Assembly: GCF_000251145.1 (NCBI RefSeq)
Contig: NZ_AIDW01000021.1
Location: 124,001 to 188,000, forward strand
Direction of reading: 5' to 3'
Source: Sphingomonas sp. PAMC 26621
Lineage (GTDB): Bacteria > Pseudomonadota > Alphaproteobacteria > Sphingomonadales > Sphingomonadaceae
DNA length: 64,000 nucleotides
Under the pieces are notes generated by a model. The model worked only from the letters and a program-made list of their open reading frames with translations, was not told the origin of the DNA and did no database searches. How positions within the stretch are numbered: position 1 is the first letter of the stretch; every line of letters starts with the position of its first letter. Shown here one piece after another: positions 38,872 to 47,359 of the stretch. Both the position numbers and the translations under genes were made by a program.

Positions 38872-39774
38872 TCAACCGACGATATTTGTTTGCAGGACGG
38901 TTTCCCTGAGGTGCCGGCGCGCGATCTCGCTGAACGCGCGGATGTTAGGTCGATCGCTGCGGCCACTTTGGAACAGGAGCGATACGGGCACTGACGGCGC
39001 AGGATCGCCGGCAAGTATCGTCCGGAGCCGTCCCGCAGCGATGTGATCGGCCACCTGGTACGACAGGGTCCGGACGATACCGAAGCCCGAAACCGCGGCG
39101 GCGATCGCTGCGTCCACACTGTTGACCAAGAGGCGCGGTATTTCCCCGCGCCGGCTCGACTGCCCCGCCCGCCCCCGGTGAGGCCCCAACTCGTCCTCGA
39201 TTGCGATCACCTCGTGATGGCGCAGATCAGCCAGCGTGGACGGCACACCGCGGCCCTCCAGATAGGCGGGGCTGGCACTCAAGACGGCGCGCACGTCTCC
39301 AATGACCCGCCGGTGGAGCGCACTGTCCGGCAGGTCGGCAATCCGGACCGCGATGTCGACGCCTTCTTCCACGAGGCGAACGACGCGGTCGAGCAGCAAT
39401 AATCGAACCTGCAGGTCGGGATAGAGCCCAAGCATCTCCGCCACGACCGGCAGGATGTGAAGGCGTCCGAACATGACGGGCGCCGTCACCGTGAGCAGCC
39501 CTCTCGGCGCCTGCTTGCTCCCGCGAACCGCGTCGAAGGCACCGTCGATCTCGGCGATGCCCGCGCGGACCCGTTCCAGGAACGTCGTGCCGTCCTCGGT
39601 CAGCCGGACGCTTCGCGTGGTCCGCATCAACAGCTGGACGCCCAGGCTCTCTTCCAGCCCCGCGATCGTACGGGTCACGGTCGTCGGAGACAGGCCGAGA
39701 CGCCGCGCGGCCTCCGCGAAACTGGCATGCTCGGCGACGCTGATGAAGATCCGCAGGGTTCGCAGCCGGTCCAT
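38872..39774 (-). CDS. LysR family transcriptional regulator
   Basis: 300 residues from ATG 39774 (MDRLRTLRIFISVAEHASF); helix-turn-helix SFAEAARRLGLSPTTVTRTIAGLEE. The effector domain is of the common group with R-T-T-R-S-V at the hinge. It is divergent from the dehalogenase-like hydrolase gene, its probable target. The GC-poor stretch 39800-39850 would hold its site. Confidence 0.87.
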   Translation of the reverse strand: MDRLRTLRIFISVAEHASFAEAARRLGLSPTTVTRTIAGLEESLGVQLLMRTTRSVRLTEDGTTFLERVRAGIAEIDGAFDAVRGSKQAPRGLLTVTAPVMFGRLHILPVVAEMLGLYPDLQVRLLLLDRVVRLVEEGVDIAVRIADLPDSALHRRVIGDVRAVLSASPAYLEGRGVPSTLADLRHHEVIAIEDELGPHRGRAGQSSRRGEIPRLLVNSVDAAIAAAVSGFGIVRTLSYQVADHIAAGRLRTILAGDPAPSVPVSLLFQSGRSDRPNIRAFSEIARRHLRETVLQTNIVG

Positions 39775-39905
39775 GGTCCCTCCAGATGAGGACACGCGAT
39801 TATCATCGCAAACCGCAATAATGAAGTGCGATCTTATCCGATTATCGTTCGGTTCGTGTTGAGCCAGAACAGGGCATCGAAGCCATTCCTCTCAAGGAGA
39901 AGAGC

Positions 39906-40880
39906 ATGAAGACCGTCGCCCTCGGCACGCTGGCCGCCGCATCGCTCGCGCTGGGAGCACCCGGCACCGCCGACGCCACCCCCGCCGGGGAAGTCGCCCC
40001 CCTCCCCGCCAGCGCGGTCATTCACTATCGCACCGCCAAGGTCGAAGGTCTCGACATCTTCTACCGGGAGGCCGGTCCCAAGGACGCCCCCGTCGTGGTG
40101 TTGCTGCACGGCTTTCCCAGTTCGTCCTTCCAGTACCGTAACCTGATTCCCGCGCTCGCCGACCGCTACCACGTCATCGCGCCCGATTATCCCGGTTTCG
40201 GCGGCTCCAGCGCGCCCGATCGCGCCACCTTCGCCTACACCTTCGCGCACCTGACCGATGTCACCGAAGCCCTGCTCGGACAGCTCGGCGCGACGCGGTA
40301 TACCCTCTATATCCAGGATTATGGCGCCCCGGTCGGTCTCCGGCTCGCGCTGCGTCACCCCGACCGGATCGCCGGTCTCATCGTCCAGAACGGGAACGCC
40401 TATAAGGACGGCATCCAGGGTTTCTGGAAGCCGGTCGAGGATCTCTGGGCCAATCCCACGCCGGCCAATCGCAACGCGCTGCGCAAGGTGCTGACCCCGG
40501 AGCTGACCAGATGGCAGTATGTCAACGGCGTCAGGGACCCGAGCCGGGTCGACCCCGACACCTGGCTGCATGACCAGACTTTGCTCGATCGTCCGGGGAA
40601 CGACGCGATCCAGCTCGATCTGTTCTACGACTATCGCACCAACGTGGCGCTTTATCCGGAATTTCAGACCTTCTTCCGCACGCGCAAACCGCCGACGCTC
40701 GTCGTATGGGGCGCCAATGACGAAATCTTCCCGGCCGCGGGTGCCACGGCGTATCTGCGCGACAACCCCGCGGCCGAGCTGCACCTGATCGACTCGGGTC
40801 ACTTCGCGCTGGAGGACCGGGCTGACGAGATCGTCCCGCTGATCCGCGACTTCCTCGCACGTACGCTGCCGAGGCGGTGA
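39906..40880 (+). CDS. Exported alpha/beta hydrolase with Asp nucleophile (epoxide hydrolase/dehalogenase type)
   Basis: 324 residues; signal peptide MKTVALGTLAAASLALG... to about ADA. The nucleophile elbow reads IQDYGAP with Asp138 in place of Ser, as in haloalkane dehalogenases and epoxide hydrolases; oxyanion HGFPSSSF, acid in VVWGANDEIF, His in SGHFALED. Probably a detoxifying hydrolase of halides or epoxides acting outside the cytoplasm. Divergent from a LysR gene. Confidence 0.85.
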   Translation: MKTVALGTLAAASLALGAPGTADATPAGEVAPLPASAVIHYRTAKVEGLDIFYREAGPKDAPVVVLLHGFPSSSFQYRNLIPALADRYHVIAPDYPGFGGSSAPDRATFAYTFAHLTDVTEALLGQLGATRYTLYIQDYGAPVGLRLALRHPDRIAGLIVQNGNAYKDGIQGFWKPVEDLWANPTPANRNALRKVLTPELTRWQYVNGVRDPSRVDPDTWLHDQTLLDRPGNDAIQLDLFYDYRTNVALYPEFQTFFRTRKPPTLVVWGANDEIFPAAGATAYLRDNPAAELHLIDSGHFALEDRADEIVPLIRDFLARTLPRR

Positions 40881-40910
40881 TGCGGCGATGCGGCGATGCG
40901 GCGATGCGGG
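40879..40910. repeat. Tandem 8-base repeat
   Basis: Four copies of GATGCGGC, the last with one mismatch, lie at the stop codon of the hydrolase. A short microsatellite that could vary in copy number by slippage. Confidence 0.85.
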
Positions 40911-40937
40911 GCAACGGACACGCAATTTTCGTTCAGC

Positions 40938-40963
40938 GTAACCGTTCGCCCCCGCGGAGCGAA
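40938..40963 (+). promoter_or_regulatory. SigF-type promoter of the second nrsF
   Basis: GTAACC 40938-40943, N16, CGAA 40960-40963, an exact match, 57 bases before the start of the DUF1109 gene. Confidence 0.85.
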
Positions 40964-41020
40964 TGCCGGCAAGACTCGCGGCGTGGAGGCCCGTCGGCCG
41001 AGGGATCGCCGGAGCATTTG

Positions 41021-41668
41021 ATGAACACCGAAGCGCTGATTGCTGAATTATCCACCCGACTACGCCCGATACCGCGGGGCGCGCCCCGGACGCTGCTCCG
41101 CAACGGCCTGATCGCCGGCGCGGTCGCTGCCGGGATCGCGGTGCTGTTCTGGCCCAGCCTTGGTCCACGGCCGGACATGGCGTCGGCCGTCACGACCGCG
41201 GCGTTCTGGATCAAGATGCTTTACACCGCGTCGATCGCCGCGCTCGGGTTCGTGGCGCTTGACCGGCTGAGCAAGCCCGACGCGGCGGCGCTGCACTGGT
41301 CGAGGCTGCTCTGGCCCCCGGTCGCGGCGCTGGCGGCAATCGCCGCGATGCGGTGGGCCGCGGCCCCGGCCAGCGAGTCCGAGGCGTTCTGGATGGGATC
41401 GAGCTGGTGGCAATGCCCCACCTACGTCGCCGCGCTTGCGCTGCCGGTATTCGTCGGGCTGATGGGGGCAATGACGCGGCTGGCACCGACCCGACTGAGG
41501 GCGGCAGGCGCGGCGGCGGGCCTCGTCTCGGGTGGCACCGGGGCGACCGCCTATGCGCTGCATTGCACAGAAAGCTCGCCGGGGTTCGTCCTGCTCTGGT
41601 ACTCGCTCGGCCTCGCCGCCGCGACGGTGCTTGGCGCGGTTGCGGGGCCCCGTCTCCTGCGCTGGTGA
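41021..41668 (+). CDS. Second NrsF-like membrane anti-sigma protein (DUF1109), without its own sigma gene
   Basis: 215 residues, six membrane helices, start MNTEALIAELSTRLRPI. It shares with NrsF at 31258 the conserved cysteine positions (WQCP and LHCTES) and the C-terminal LLWYSLGL block. No sigma factor gene is beside it. Because it is preceded by a SigF promoter it is probably a second brake on SigF, or senses a different signal. Upstream of a buf operon with its own promoter. Confidence 0.8.
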   Translation: MNTEALIAELSTRLRPIPRGAPRTLLRNGLIAGAVAAGIAVLFWPSLGPRPDMASAVTTAAFWIKMLYTASIAALGFVALDRLSKPDAAALHWSRLLWPPVAALAAIAAMRWAAAPASESEAFWMGSSWWQCPTYVAALALPVFVGLMGAMTRLAPTRLRAAGAAAGLVSGGTGATAYALHCTESSPGFVLLWYSLGLAAATVLGAVAGPRLLRW

Positions 41669-41729
41669 GATCGGCTGCTCGAGCCCTGCGGTTGGCGAAG
41701 CGGACGCGCCGAATTTGTCCTTCGCCCGT

Positions 41730-41755
41730 GTAACCTTCCACGCCCAGGCTTCGAA
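41730..41755 (+). promoter_or_regulatory. SigF-type promoter of bufB2-bufC2-GST
   Basis: GTAACC 41730-41735, N16, CGAA 41752-41755, an exact match, 62 bases before the GTG of the second bufB. Confidence 0.87.
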
Positions 41756-41817
41756 CGTCCCCTTTGCTGGTCTGGTATCCCCCCGGAACAAGCCGGCACA
41801 CCATTTGGAGGCAAGCC

Positions 41818-42660
41818 GTGCAGCACGTCGAGATCGCACCGTTTCAGGGGTTCGGGCTTGGGCTGCGCATCCCGCACTTCCAGGATTTCCTGACCGACCC
41901 GGTCCCGGTGGATTTCCTCGAGATCATTTCGGAGAACTTCATGGTCGCCGGCGGCCGCCCGCTCCATGTGCTCGATCAGGTCAGCGAGCGGTGGCCGGTC
42001 GCGATGCACGGTGTTTCGATGTCGATCGGCTCCGCCGACGGGGTCCGGCTGGATTACCTCGAGCGTCTCAAGGCGCTCGCGGATCGTATCCAGCCGCTCT
42101 GGGTGTCCGACCATCTCAGCTGGTCGAGGGTCGAACATGTCAATTCGCACGACCTTCTGCCGCTGCCATTCACCGAAGAGGCACTCGACGTGGTTTGCGC
42201 CAACATCCTCCACGTTCAGGACGTGCTCGAACGCCCGCTCGTGCTGGAGAACCCATCGACCTATCTGACCTTCGCCGACGATCAGATGACCGAATGGGCG
42301 TTTCTCACCGAGATGACCCGGCGCACCGGCTGCCATCTCCTTCTCGACGTGAACAATATCTATGTGAGCGGCACCAACAACGGCTTCGACCCCTATGACT
42401 ATCTGGCGGGCGTCCCCGTCGATCGCGTCCGCCAGATCCATCTCGCGGGCCACAGCCAGGGGCGCGAACGACTGATCGACACACACGATCAGCCGGTATC
42501 GGATCCGGTCTGGAACCTGTTCAGCCGGATCTATCCGCGACTGGGACCGGTTGCCACGATGATCGAACGCGACGACGCTATCCCGCCGCTCGCGGCGTTG
42601 CTGGACGAACTCGATATCGCCCGCCGGATCGCCACCGAAGCGATGGCGGTCGCGGCATGA
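41818..42660 (+). CDS. MNIO-family peptide-modifying enzyme BufB (DUF692), copy 2
   Basis: 280 residues, GTG start with GGAGG six bases upstream. All motifs of copy 1 are present: MHGVSMSIG, SDHLSW, ENPSTY, DVNNIYV, QIHLAGHS, DTHDQPV, ERDDAIP. It overlaps bufC2 (ATGA). There is no precursor gene in this operon; the best candidate substrate is BufA2 at 33760, under the same sigma factor. Copy 2 is closer than copy 1 to the typical long form (begins with HVEIAPFQGFGLGLR). Confidence 0.9.
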   Translation: MQHVEIAPFQGFGLGLRIPHFQDFLTDPVPVDFLEIISENFMVAGGRPLHVLDQVSERWPVAMHGVSMSIGSADGVRLDYLERLKALADRIQPLWVSDHLSWSRVEHVNSHDLLPLPFTEEALDVVCANILHVQDVLERPLVLENPSTYLTFADDQMTEWAFLTEMTRRTGCHLLLDVNNIYVSGTNNGFDPYDYLAGVPVDRVRQIHLAGHSQGRERLIDTHDQPVSDPVWNLFSRIYPRLGPVATMIERDDAIPPLAALLDELDIARRIATEAMAVAA

Positions 42661-43451
42661 GCCTGCTCGCGTTGCAGCGGACGTTCGTGGACTTCCTGCT
42701 CGACCAACCGACCGATCTTCCCGTTGCCGTGAGCGGCAGCGCCGGACCTGGCCTTGCGGTCTACCACAACGCCTATCGCGCGCAGCTCGTCGCTTGTCTG
42801 AAGGACAGCTACGAACGGCTCTGGGCGTGGCTCGGAGACGACGCTTTCGCATCTGCGGCGCGGCATCATATCGACCGCCACGCTCCGACGAGTTGGACAT
42901 TGAGCGATTACGGGGTCGGTTTCGCCGAAACGATCAACGCGCTCTATCCCGACGATCCGGAGGTCGCCGAGATCGCTGCGCTTGACTGGGCGCTACGCCG
43001 CGCCTTCGACGGTGCCGATGCGGCGCCGTTCGCTCCGGCTCGGCTGATCGAGATCGATTGGGACGATGCGGTCATTCACTTCGTCCCGACGCTGGCCTTG
43101 CTGCCGGTGAAGACAAACTGCGGCGCAATCTGGACGGCGATCGCCGCGAGCGAGGATGTGCCTGCCGCACGGATACTGCCCCAACCGGCTTGGGTGCGGG
43201 TCTGGCGAGTCGACATGCAGCCCCATTTCGCGACGATCGAAGCCACCGAGACGGACGCGATCCGGCTTGCAGCTACCGGAGAAAGCTTTGCCCGACTGTG
43301 CGATCACCTCGCGGAAACGATCGGCATGGAGGAGGCGGTCCTGGTCGCGGGCCGATGCCTGTCGTCCTGGCTGCAGGATGGTCTGATCGCGGACATCCGA
43401 CAAAGTCGACCGCTTGGCGTAACCGCACCCGCAACAGGAGACCGTGCATGA
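42657..43451 (+). CDS. BufC, DUF2063 partner, copy 2
   Basis: 264 residues; DUF2063 N-terminus (LAVYHNAYRAQLVACLKDSYERLWAWLGDDAF) and a longer C-terminal part than copy 1. It overlaps bufB2 upstream and the GST gene downstream (ATGA), so the three are one translational unit. Works with BufB2, probably binding the precursor. Confidence 0.88.
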   Translation: MSLLALQRTFVDFLLDQPTDLPVAVSGSAGPGLAVYHNAYRAQLVACLKDSYERLWAWLGDDAFASAARHHIDRHAPTSWTLSDYGVGFAETINALYPDDPEVAEIAALDWALRRAFDGADAAPFAPARLIEIDWDDAVIHFVPTLALLPVKTNCGAIWTAIAASEDVPAARILPQPAWVRVWRVDMQPHFATIEATETDAIRLAATGESFARLCDHLAETIGMEEAVLVAGRCLSSWLQDGLIADIRQSRPLGVTAPATGDRA

Positions 43452-44197
43452 TCCGTTTCTATTTCCATCCCTCGCCCAACCCCGCCAAGGTGGCACTGCT
43501 GCTCGAGAAAGCCGGTATCGCGTATGAGCTGGTGCCAGTGGATACAAGCAAGGGCGAACAGCATCTCCCGGCGTTCCGCGCGATCAATCCCAACGGAAAA
43601 GTGCCGGCGATCGTCGATCCCGAAGGGCCTGGCGGCAAAGCGACCAGGGTATTCGATTCCAACGCCATCCTCCTGTATCTCGCCGAAAAGAGCGGGCGAT
43701 TTCTTGGCGATCCGGAGTATCGCCCCGAACTCCTTTCATGGCTGTTCTTCGTTGCGTCGGGTCTCGGCCCGTTTTCCGGCCAGGCGGTCCATTTCGAACG
43801 GATGGCACCTGAGCTGAAATATGCCGTGAACCGGTACCGCCGCGAGGCGGAGCGCCATTACGAGGTGCTCGACTCCCATCTCGCTGGCCGGCGCTTCATC
43901 GTCGCTGACGAATACACGATCGCGGACATGGCCGCCTGGGGTTGGATCGAACGCGCCCGGGTCGTCCTGTCGGGTTCGGATGATCCCCTTGCGGCCTATC
44001 CGAACATCAAGGCGTGGTTCGCGGGCATCGACGCACGACCGGCCGCGCAGCGCGCCCGTACGGTGGGTGGTGATCACCCGTTCAAGGCGATCAACGACGA
44101 AGAAACCAGACGCGCGCTTTTCCGTCGAATTATCCCAAGGACGCATGAGGAAACGGCGCGGCGATGGCACACGCCCTCGCCGCGCAGCCCCTGTTGA
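43448..44197 (+). CDS. Glutathione S-transferase family protein in a buf operon
   Basis: 249 residues. Thioredoxin-like N-domain (MIRFYFHPSPNPAKVALLLEKAG, NPNGKVPAI, DSNAILLYLAEK) and helical C-domain with YTIADMAAWGW. Family resembles YfcG/nu-class GSTs, with a disulfide-reductase activity. Its coupling to bufC2 is unusual and suggests that glutathione chemistry serves the maturation or stress response. Confidence 0.88.
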   Translation: MIRFYFHPSPNPAKVALLLEKAGIAYELVPVDTSKGEQHLPAFRAINPNGKVPAIVDPEGPGGKATRVFDSNAILLYLAEKSGRFLGDPEYRPELLSWLFFVASGLGPFSGQAVHFERMAPELKYAVNRYRREAERHYEVLDSHLAGRRFIVADEYTIADMAAWGWIERARVVLSGSDDPLAAYPNIKAWFAGIDARPAAQRARTVGGDHPFKAINDEETRRALFRRIIPRTHEETARRWHTPSPRSPC

Positions 44198-44304
44198 GGG
44201 TCTCGAGAGCCTGATGCTTCAAGGCGGATGTCGTGCGCACGGATTGCCATGATCAGATCCGGGGCGGACCGATCCTGTTCGCGCGCGCATCCTGCGTGCT
44301 GACT

Positions 44305-44330
44305 GTAACCTTCCGGCGAGCCCGAACGAA
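44305..44330 (+). promoter_or_regulatory. SigF-type promoter of msrB
   Basis: GTAACC 44305-44310, N16, CGAA 44327-44330, an exact match. The -10 ends only 9 bases before the msrB ATG, so the mRNA would be nearly leaderless, which agrees with the lack of a Shine-Dalgarno sequence there. Confidence 0.85.
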
Positions 44331-44339
44331 CCGATCGTC

Positions 44340-44852
44340 ATGGTCCAGATCAGCTCCCCCTCCTCCCGCCGCAAGTTCCTTGCCCTGTGCGGCACCGGTG
44401 CGGTCGGTGCCCTGGCGTACCGATCGATCGGTCGCAGCGACGCCGCTACGATCGGGGGCGCGAACGCCCCGTTCAGCCTTACCGACGCCGCGTGGCGCAA
44501 GCGCTTGTCACCGCAGGCCTATGCAGTCCTGCGTCAGGCCTCGACCGAATATCCTTTCACCAGCCCGCTCAACACCGAACATCGCACCGGCATTTTCGTC
44601 TGCGTCGGGTGTGGGCTTCCGCTGTTTTCCTCGTCAACCAAGTTTGACAGTGGCACTGGCTGGCCGAGCTTCTACGACCATCTCGCGCACGCACTCCTTG
44701 AGCGCGCGGATACGAGCAGCGGTGAGGAACGCACCGAAGCCCGTTGCAAACGGTGTGCCGGCCACCTCGGTCATGTCTTCGACGACGGCCCGAAACCGAC
44801 CGGGCTACGCTATTGCATGAATGGTGTCGCGATGGCGTTTCATCCGGCGTAG
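44340..44852 (+). CDS. msrB: Tat-exported peptide-methionine (R)-S-oxide reductase MsrB
   Basis: 170 residues with a twin-arginine signal (SSRRKFLALCGTG). The MsrB domain has zinc ligands CVGC (88, 91) and CKRC (136, 139), the substrate motif GTGWPSFY, and catalytic Cys159 in RYCMNG. It would repair oxidised Met in periplasmic proteins. SigF control and export fit a periplasmic oxidative or metal-stress response. Confidence 0.92.
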   Translation: MVQISSPSSRRKFLALCGTGAVGALAYRSIGRSDAATIGGANAPFSLTDAAWRKRLSPQAYAVLRQASTEYPFTSPLNTEHRTGIFVCVGCGLPLFSSSTKFDSGTGWPSFYDHLAHALLERADTSSGEERTEARCKRCAGHLGHVFDDGPKPTGLRYCMNGVAMAFHPA

Positions 44853-45157
44853 CGCGTGATGACTGGCCCTACATCAGCGTCATCGTCCGCATCATCGCCG
44901 CATGGTGCCGCAGGCGGCGGTTTGCCGGTAGGCAGGCGGATCACCATTGGCCGCGATCCGGCAGAAGCTTCTCGACCATCGGCCGGAATGCTACGTCCGC
45001 ACGCCTGCGAAAAGCGCGCTGCACGGTTCGGTGCAGTGCGCCGTCCGCTCGACCGGGCTCATCGAAAAGATCGCAAGTTTCGGCGAAAAGCGATCGTTTC
45101 CGTCTTGCCGGTCGCGTCAGAAGTGCGTGCGACTCCCCCGGTCTATCGGATCCTCCC
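44853..45157. repeat. Intergenic region with a dispersed element (copy A)
   Basis: 305 bases without a convincing gene. Read on the minus strand, about 45096 down to 45010 closely matches 54241-54320, beginning with CGATCGCTTTTCGCCGAA; both copies follow genes that end beside them. In one frame both copies would code for RSLFAE..DLF.EP..ADGAL, so this may be a relic of a shared coding sequence. Confidence 0.6.
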
Positions 45158-46732
45158 ATGAACATACGCCGCTCGCTCCCCGCCTCCGGGCATCTCTCGC
45201 GTCCTGCCGTGTCGCGCCTCAAACGCTGTGCCATCGGCATGGCAATCCGCGCAGCAGCAGTGCTCGCGGGAGCGGGCGCAGCGTCCGCCCAGGTCCTCTT
45301 TCAATCCCCACCCATTCCCGGCGCGCCCGCGATGGCGGACGAAGTCCGGGAGTTCGTGTCCTTCGACGCGTCCCATGGCACGTTGAGGCTCATCCACATT
45401 CGCGTGATCGACGGCACCGGTGCGCCGCCACTCGAAGATCGCACGGTGACGATCAAAAACGGTCGCATCGCCGAAATCGCGCCGTCCAGCGCGTCTGCTC
45501 CGGCCGACGGCATCCAAACCCTCGACATGACAGGCCGAACCCTCCTGCCGGGCCTGGTGGGAATGCACGATCACCTGTTCTACGTCGCGCGTCCCGGCGC
45601 AGACTTCGAGCACGCCCAGAGGATTCCGCTGCTCCTCCCGCAGATGACGTACACCTCCCCGCGGCTCTATCTCGCTGGCGGCGTCACCACGATCAGAACG
45701 ACGGGCTCGATGGAGCCCTATGCGGACCTGAACCTCAAGCAGGCCATCGAGAGCAATCAGTTGCCAGGGCCGCATATGGACGTCACCGGGCCCTATCTGC
45801 AGGGTGCCGGAAACATCTTCCTGCAGATGCATACCCTGCTTGGCCCCGAGGATGCACGCGACACCGTCAACTATTGGGCTGGTCAGGGTGTGACCAGCTT
45901 CAAGGCGTACCAGAACATCACCCGGGCCGAGCTGAAAGCCGCGATCGATGCGGCGCATCGCCATGGACTCAAGATCACAGGCCACCTTTGCTCCATAACC
46001 TATCCCGAGGCGGCGGAACTCGGGATCGACAATATCGAGCACGGCTTCTCCGACAACACCCAGCTCGACCCGGACAAAAAGGCCGACCTCTGTTCGGACT
46101 CGCAGGGGTCTGCGACCGAGACCGCGATGGATCCGGATGGTCCCGAGGCAAAGGCGCTCTACGCACTGCTGATCGCCAGACACGTCGCCATCACGAGCAC
46201 CTTGCCGGTCGTGGACGTGGAAGAGACGGGGGTCCCACCCTTGCGACAGGCGGAGCTTGACCTGCTGACGCCGCAGGCCAGGGAGGCGTATCTCGACGCG
46301 CGCAACGCGCAAAGTACCGCCAACACCGCCCGGAAGGCGCGCCGCTATGCCAGCCTGAAACGGCTGGAAGCGTTCGAACGGAACTTTGCCCTGGCCGGTG
46401 GAACCCTGATGGCCGGGTGCGACCCGACCGGTGACGGGCATATCATCCCGGGTTTTGCCGACCAGCGGGAGATCGAACTCCTGGTCGACGCCGGTTTTTC
46501 GCCACTCGAGGCGATCAGGATCGGAACCCTGAACGGGGCGACATATCTCGGCCAGGCCCGTGAAATCGGCAGCGTGACCGTTGGCAAGCGCGCCGACCTG
46601 ATGATCGTGCAGGGCGACCCGAGTCAGCGTATTCGCGATATCGAAAACGTCCAGCTCGTCTTCCGCGATGGGATCGGGTTCGACCCGGCCAGGCTTCTGC
46701 GCTCGGTCAAGGGCCTCTACGGCCTGTATTGA
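45158..46732 (+). CDS. Exported amidohydrolase family protein
   Basis: 524 residues with a long N-terminal region; the signal peptide core is AIRAAAVLAGAGAASAQ, so a start at 45236 (MAIRAA) would also give an exported protein. Metal-dependent hydrolase fold: MHDHLF (HxH), a Lys in TSFKAYQ (probable carboxylated Lys), GHLCS, IEHGFSD and AGCDPTGDG as the remaining ligands. Resembles imidazolonepropionase/prolidase-like cyclic amidohydrolases; substrate not known. Confidence 0.85.
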   Translation: MNIRRSLPASGHLSRPAVSRLKRCAIGMAIRAAAVLAGAGAASAQVLFQSPPIPGAPAMADEVREFVSFDASHGTLRLIHIRVIDGTGAPPLEDRTVTIKNGRIAEIAPSSASAPADGIQTLDMTGRTLLPGLVGMHDHLFYVARPGADFEHAQRIPLLLPQMTYTSPRLYLAGGVTTIRTTGSMEPYADLNLKQAIESNQLPGPHMDVTGPYLQGAGNIFLQMHTLLGPEDARDTVNYWAGQGVTSFKAYQNITRAELKAAIDAAHRHGLKITGHLCSITYPEAAELGIDNIEHGFSDNTQLDPDKKADLCSDSQGSATETAMDPDGPEAKALYALLIARHVAITSTLPVVDVEETGVPPLRQAELDLLTPQAREAYLDARNAQSTANTARKARRYASLKRLEAFERNFALAGGTLMAGCDPTGDGHIIPGFADQREIELLVDAGFSPLEAIRIGTLNGATYLGQAREIGSVTVGKRADLMIVQGDPSQRIRDIENVQLVFRDGIGFDPARLLRSVKGLYGLY

Positions 46733-46844
46733 TACCGCGAAGGGGACTGGTTCACGCTCGAATTCAGCAAGGTCCGGAAATGAGCGGCTGTGCGATCGTG
46801 ACCGAAACATACAGGAAAACCCCACGTAGCAGCGAAGGACCGTT

Positions 46845-47342
46845 ATGATTTCTCGTCTTTTCCTCTCCGCGACCTTGCTCGCGGCAACCGCAGGCGGGGC
46901 CGTGGCGCAGGACTTGCCACCGGTCCCGGTGTTGACCGAGAGCCCCTGGAATGGCGACTGGGTCCAAAGCCCGACGCGCAATACCGCGGACATCAAGGCG
47001 GCCGCGGCGCGAGGCTATCGCTTTCACCTGCAGCCGGACGGTCGCATCCGCTGGGAAATCCCCTCCCTGCACGAAGTGGTGGAGGGCCGGGTCGACGGGC
47101 AGCCCATGAGCATTCGGCGTCTCAAGCCAACCGCCCTGACCTTGTCCGTCACCGCCGAAGGCCCGCGCGTTCTGCTTTACCACGTCGTCAATAACGGGAA
47201 TCCCGAGGGCGAAGGACGGATGACGTTGATAGACCAGGGCACCGCTTGGGTGGATATATCACAGCCGGTCGGACGGCCGGACCTTGCGGGCGCCGTAATC
47301 TATGTTCGACCCGACGTGGCGAACCGCGAAACCCATCTTTGA
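46845..47342 (+). CDS. Exported protein of unknown function
   Basis: 165 residues. Signal peptide MISRLFLSATLLAATAGGAVAQ, then a mainly beta-rich chain with many charged residues (AARGYRFHLQPDGRIRWEIPSLHEVVEGR). GAAGGA precedes the ATG. I recognise no family. It is 17 bases ahead of the NTF2-like gene, so they are likely co-transcribed. Confidence 0.75.
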   Translation: MISRLFLSATLLAATAGGAVAQDLPPVPVLTESPWNGDWVQSPTRNTADIKAAAARGYRFHLQPDGRIRWEIPSLHEVVEGRVDGQPMSIRRLKPTALTLSVTAEGPRVLLYHVVNNGNPEGEGRMTLIDQGTAWVDISQPVGRPDLAGAVIYVRPDVANRETHL

Positions 47343-47359
47343 GAAGCAGGAAGACGACG

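Noticed and set aside
45143..46996. Minus-strand frame opposite the amidohydrolase
   Set aside because: Antisense shadow with no recognised motif.
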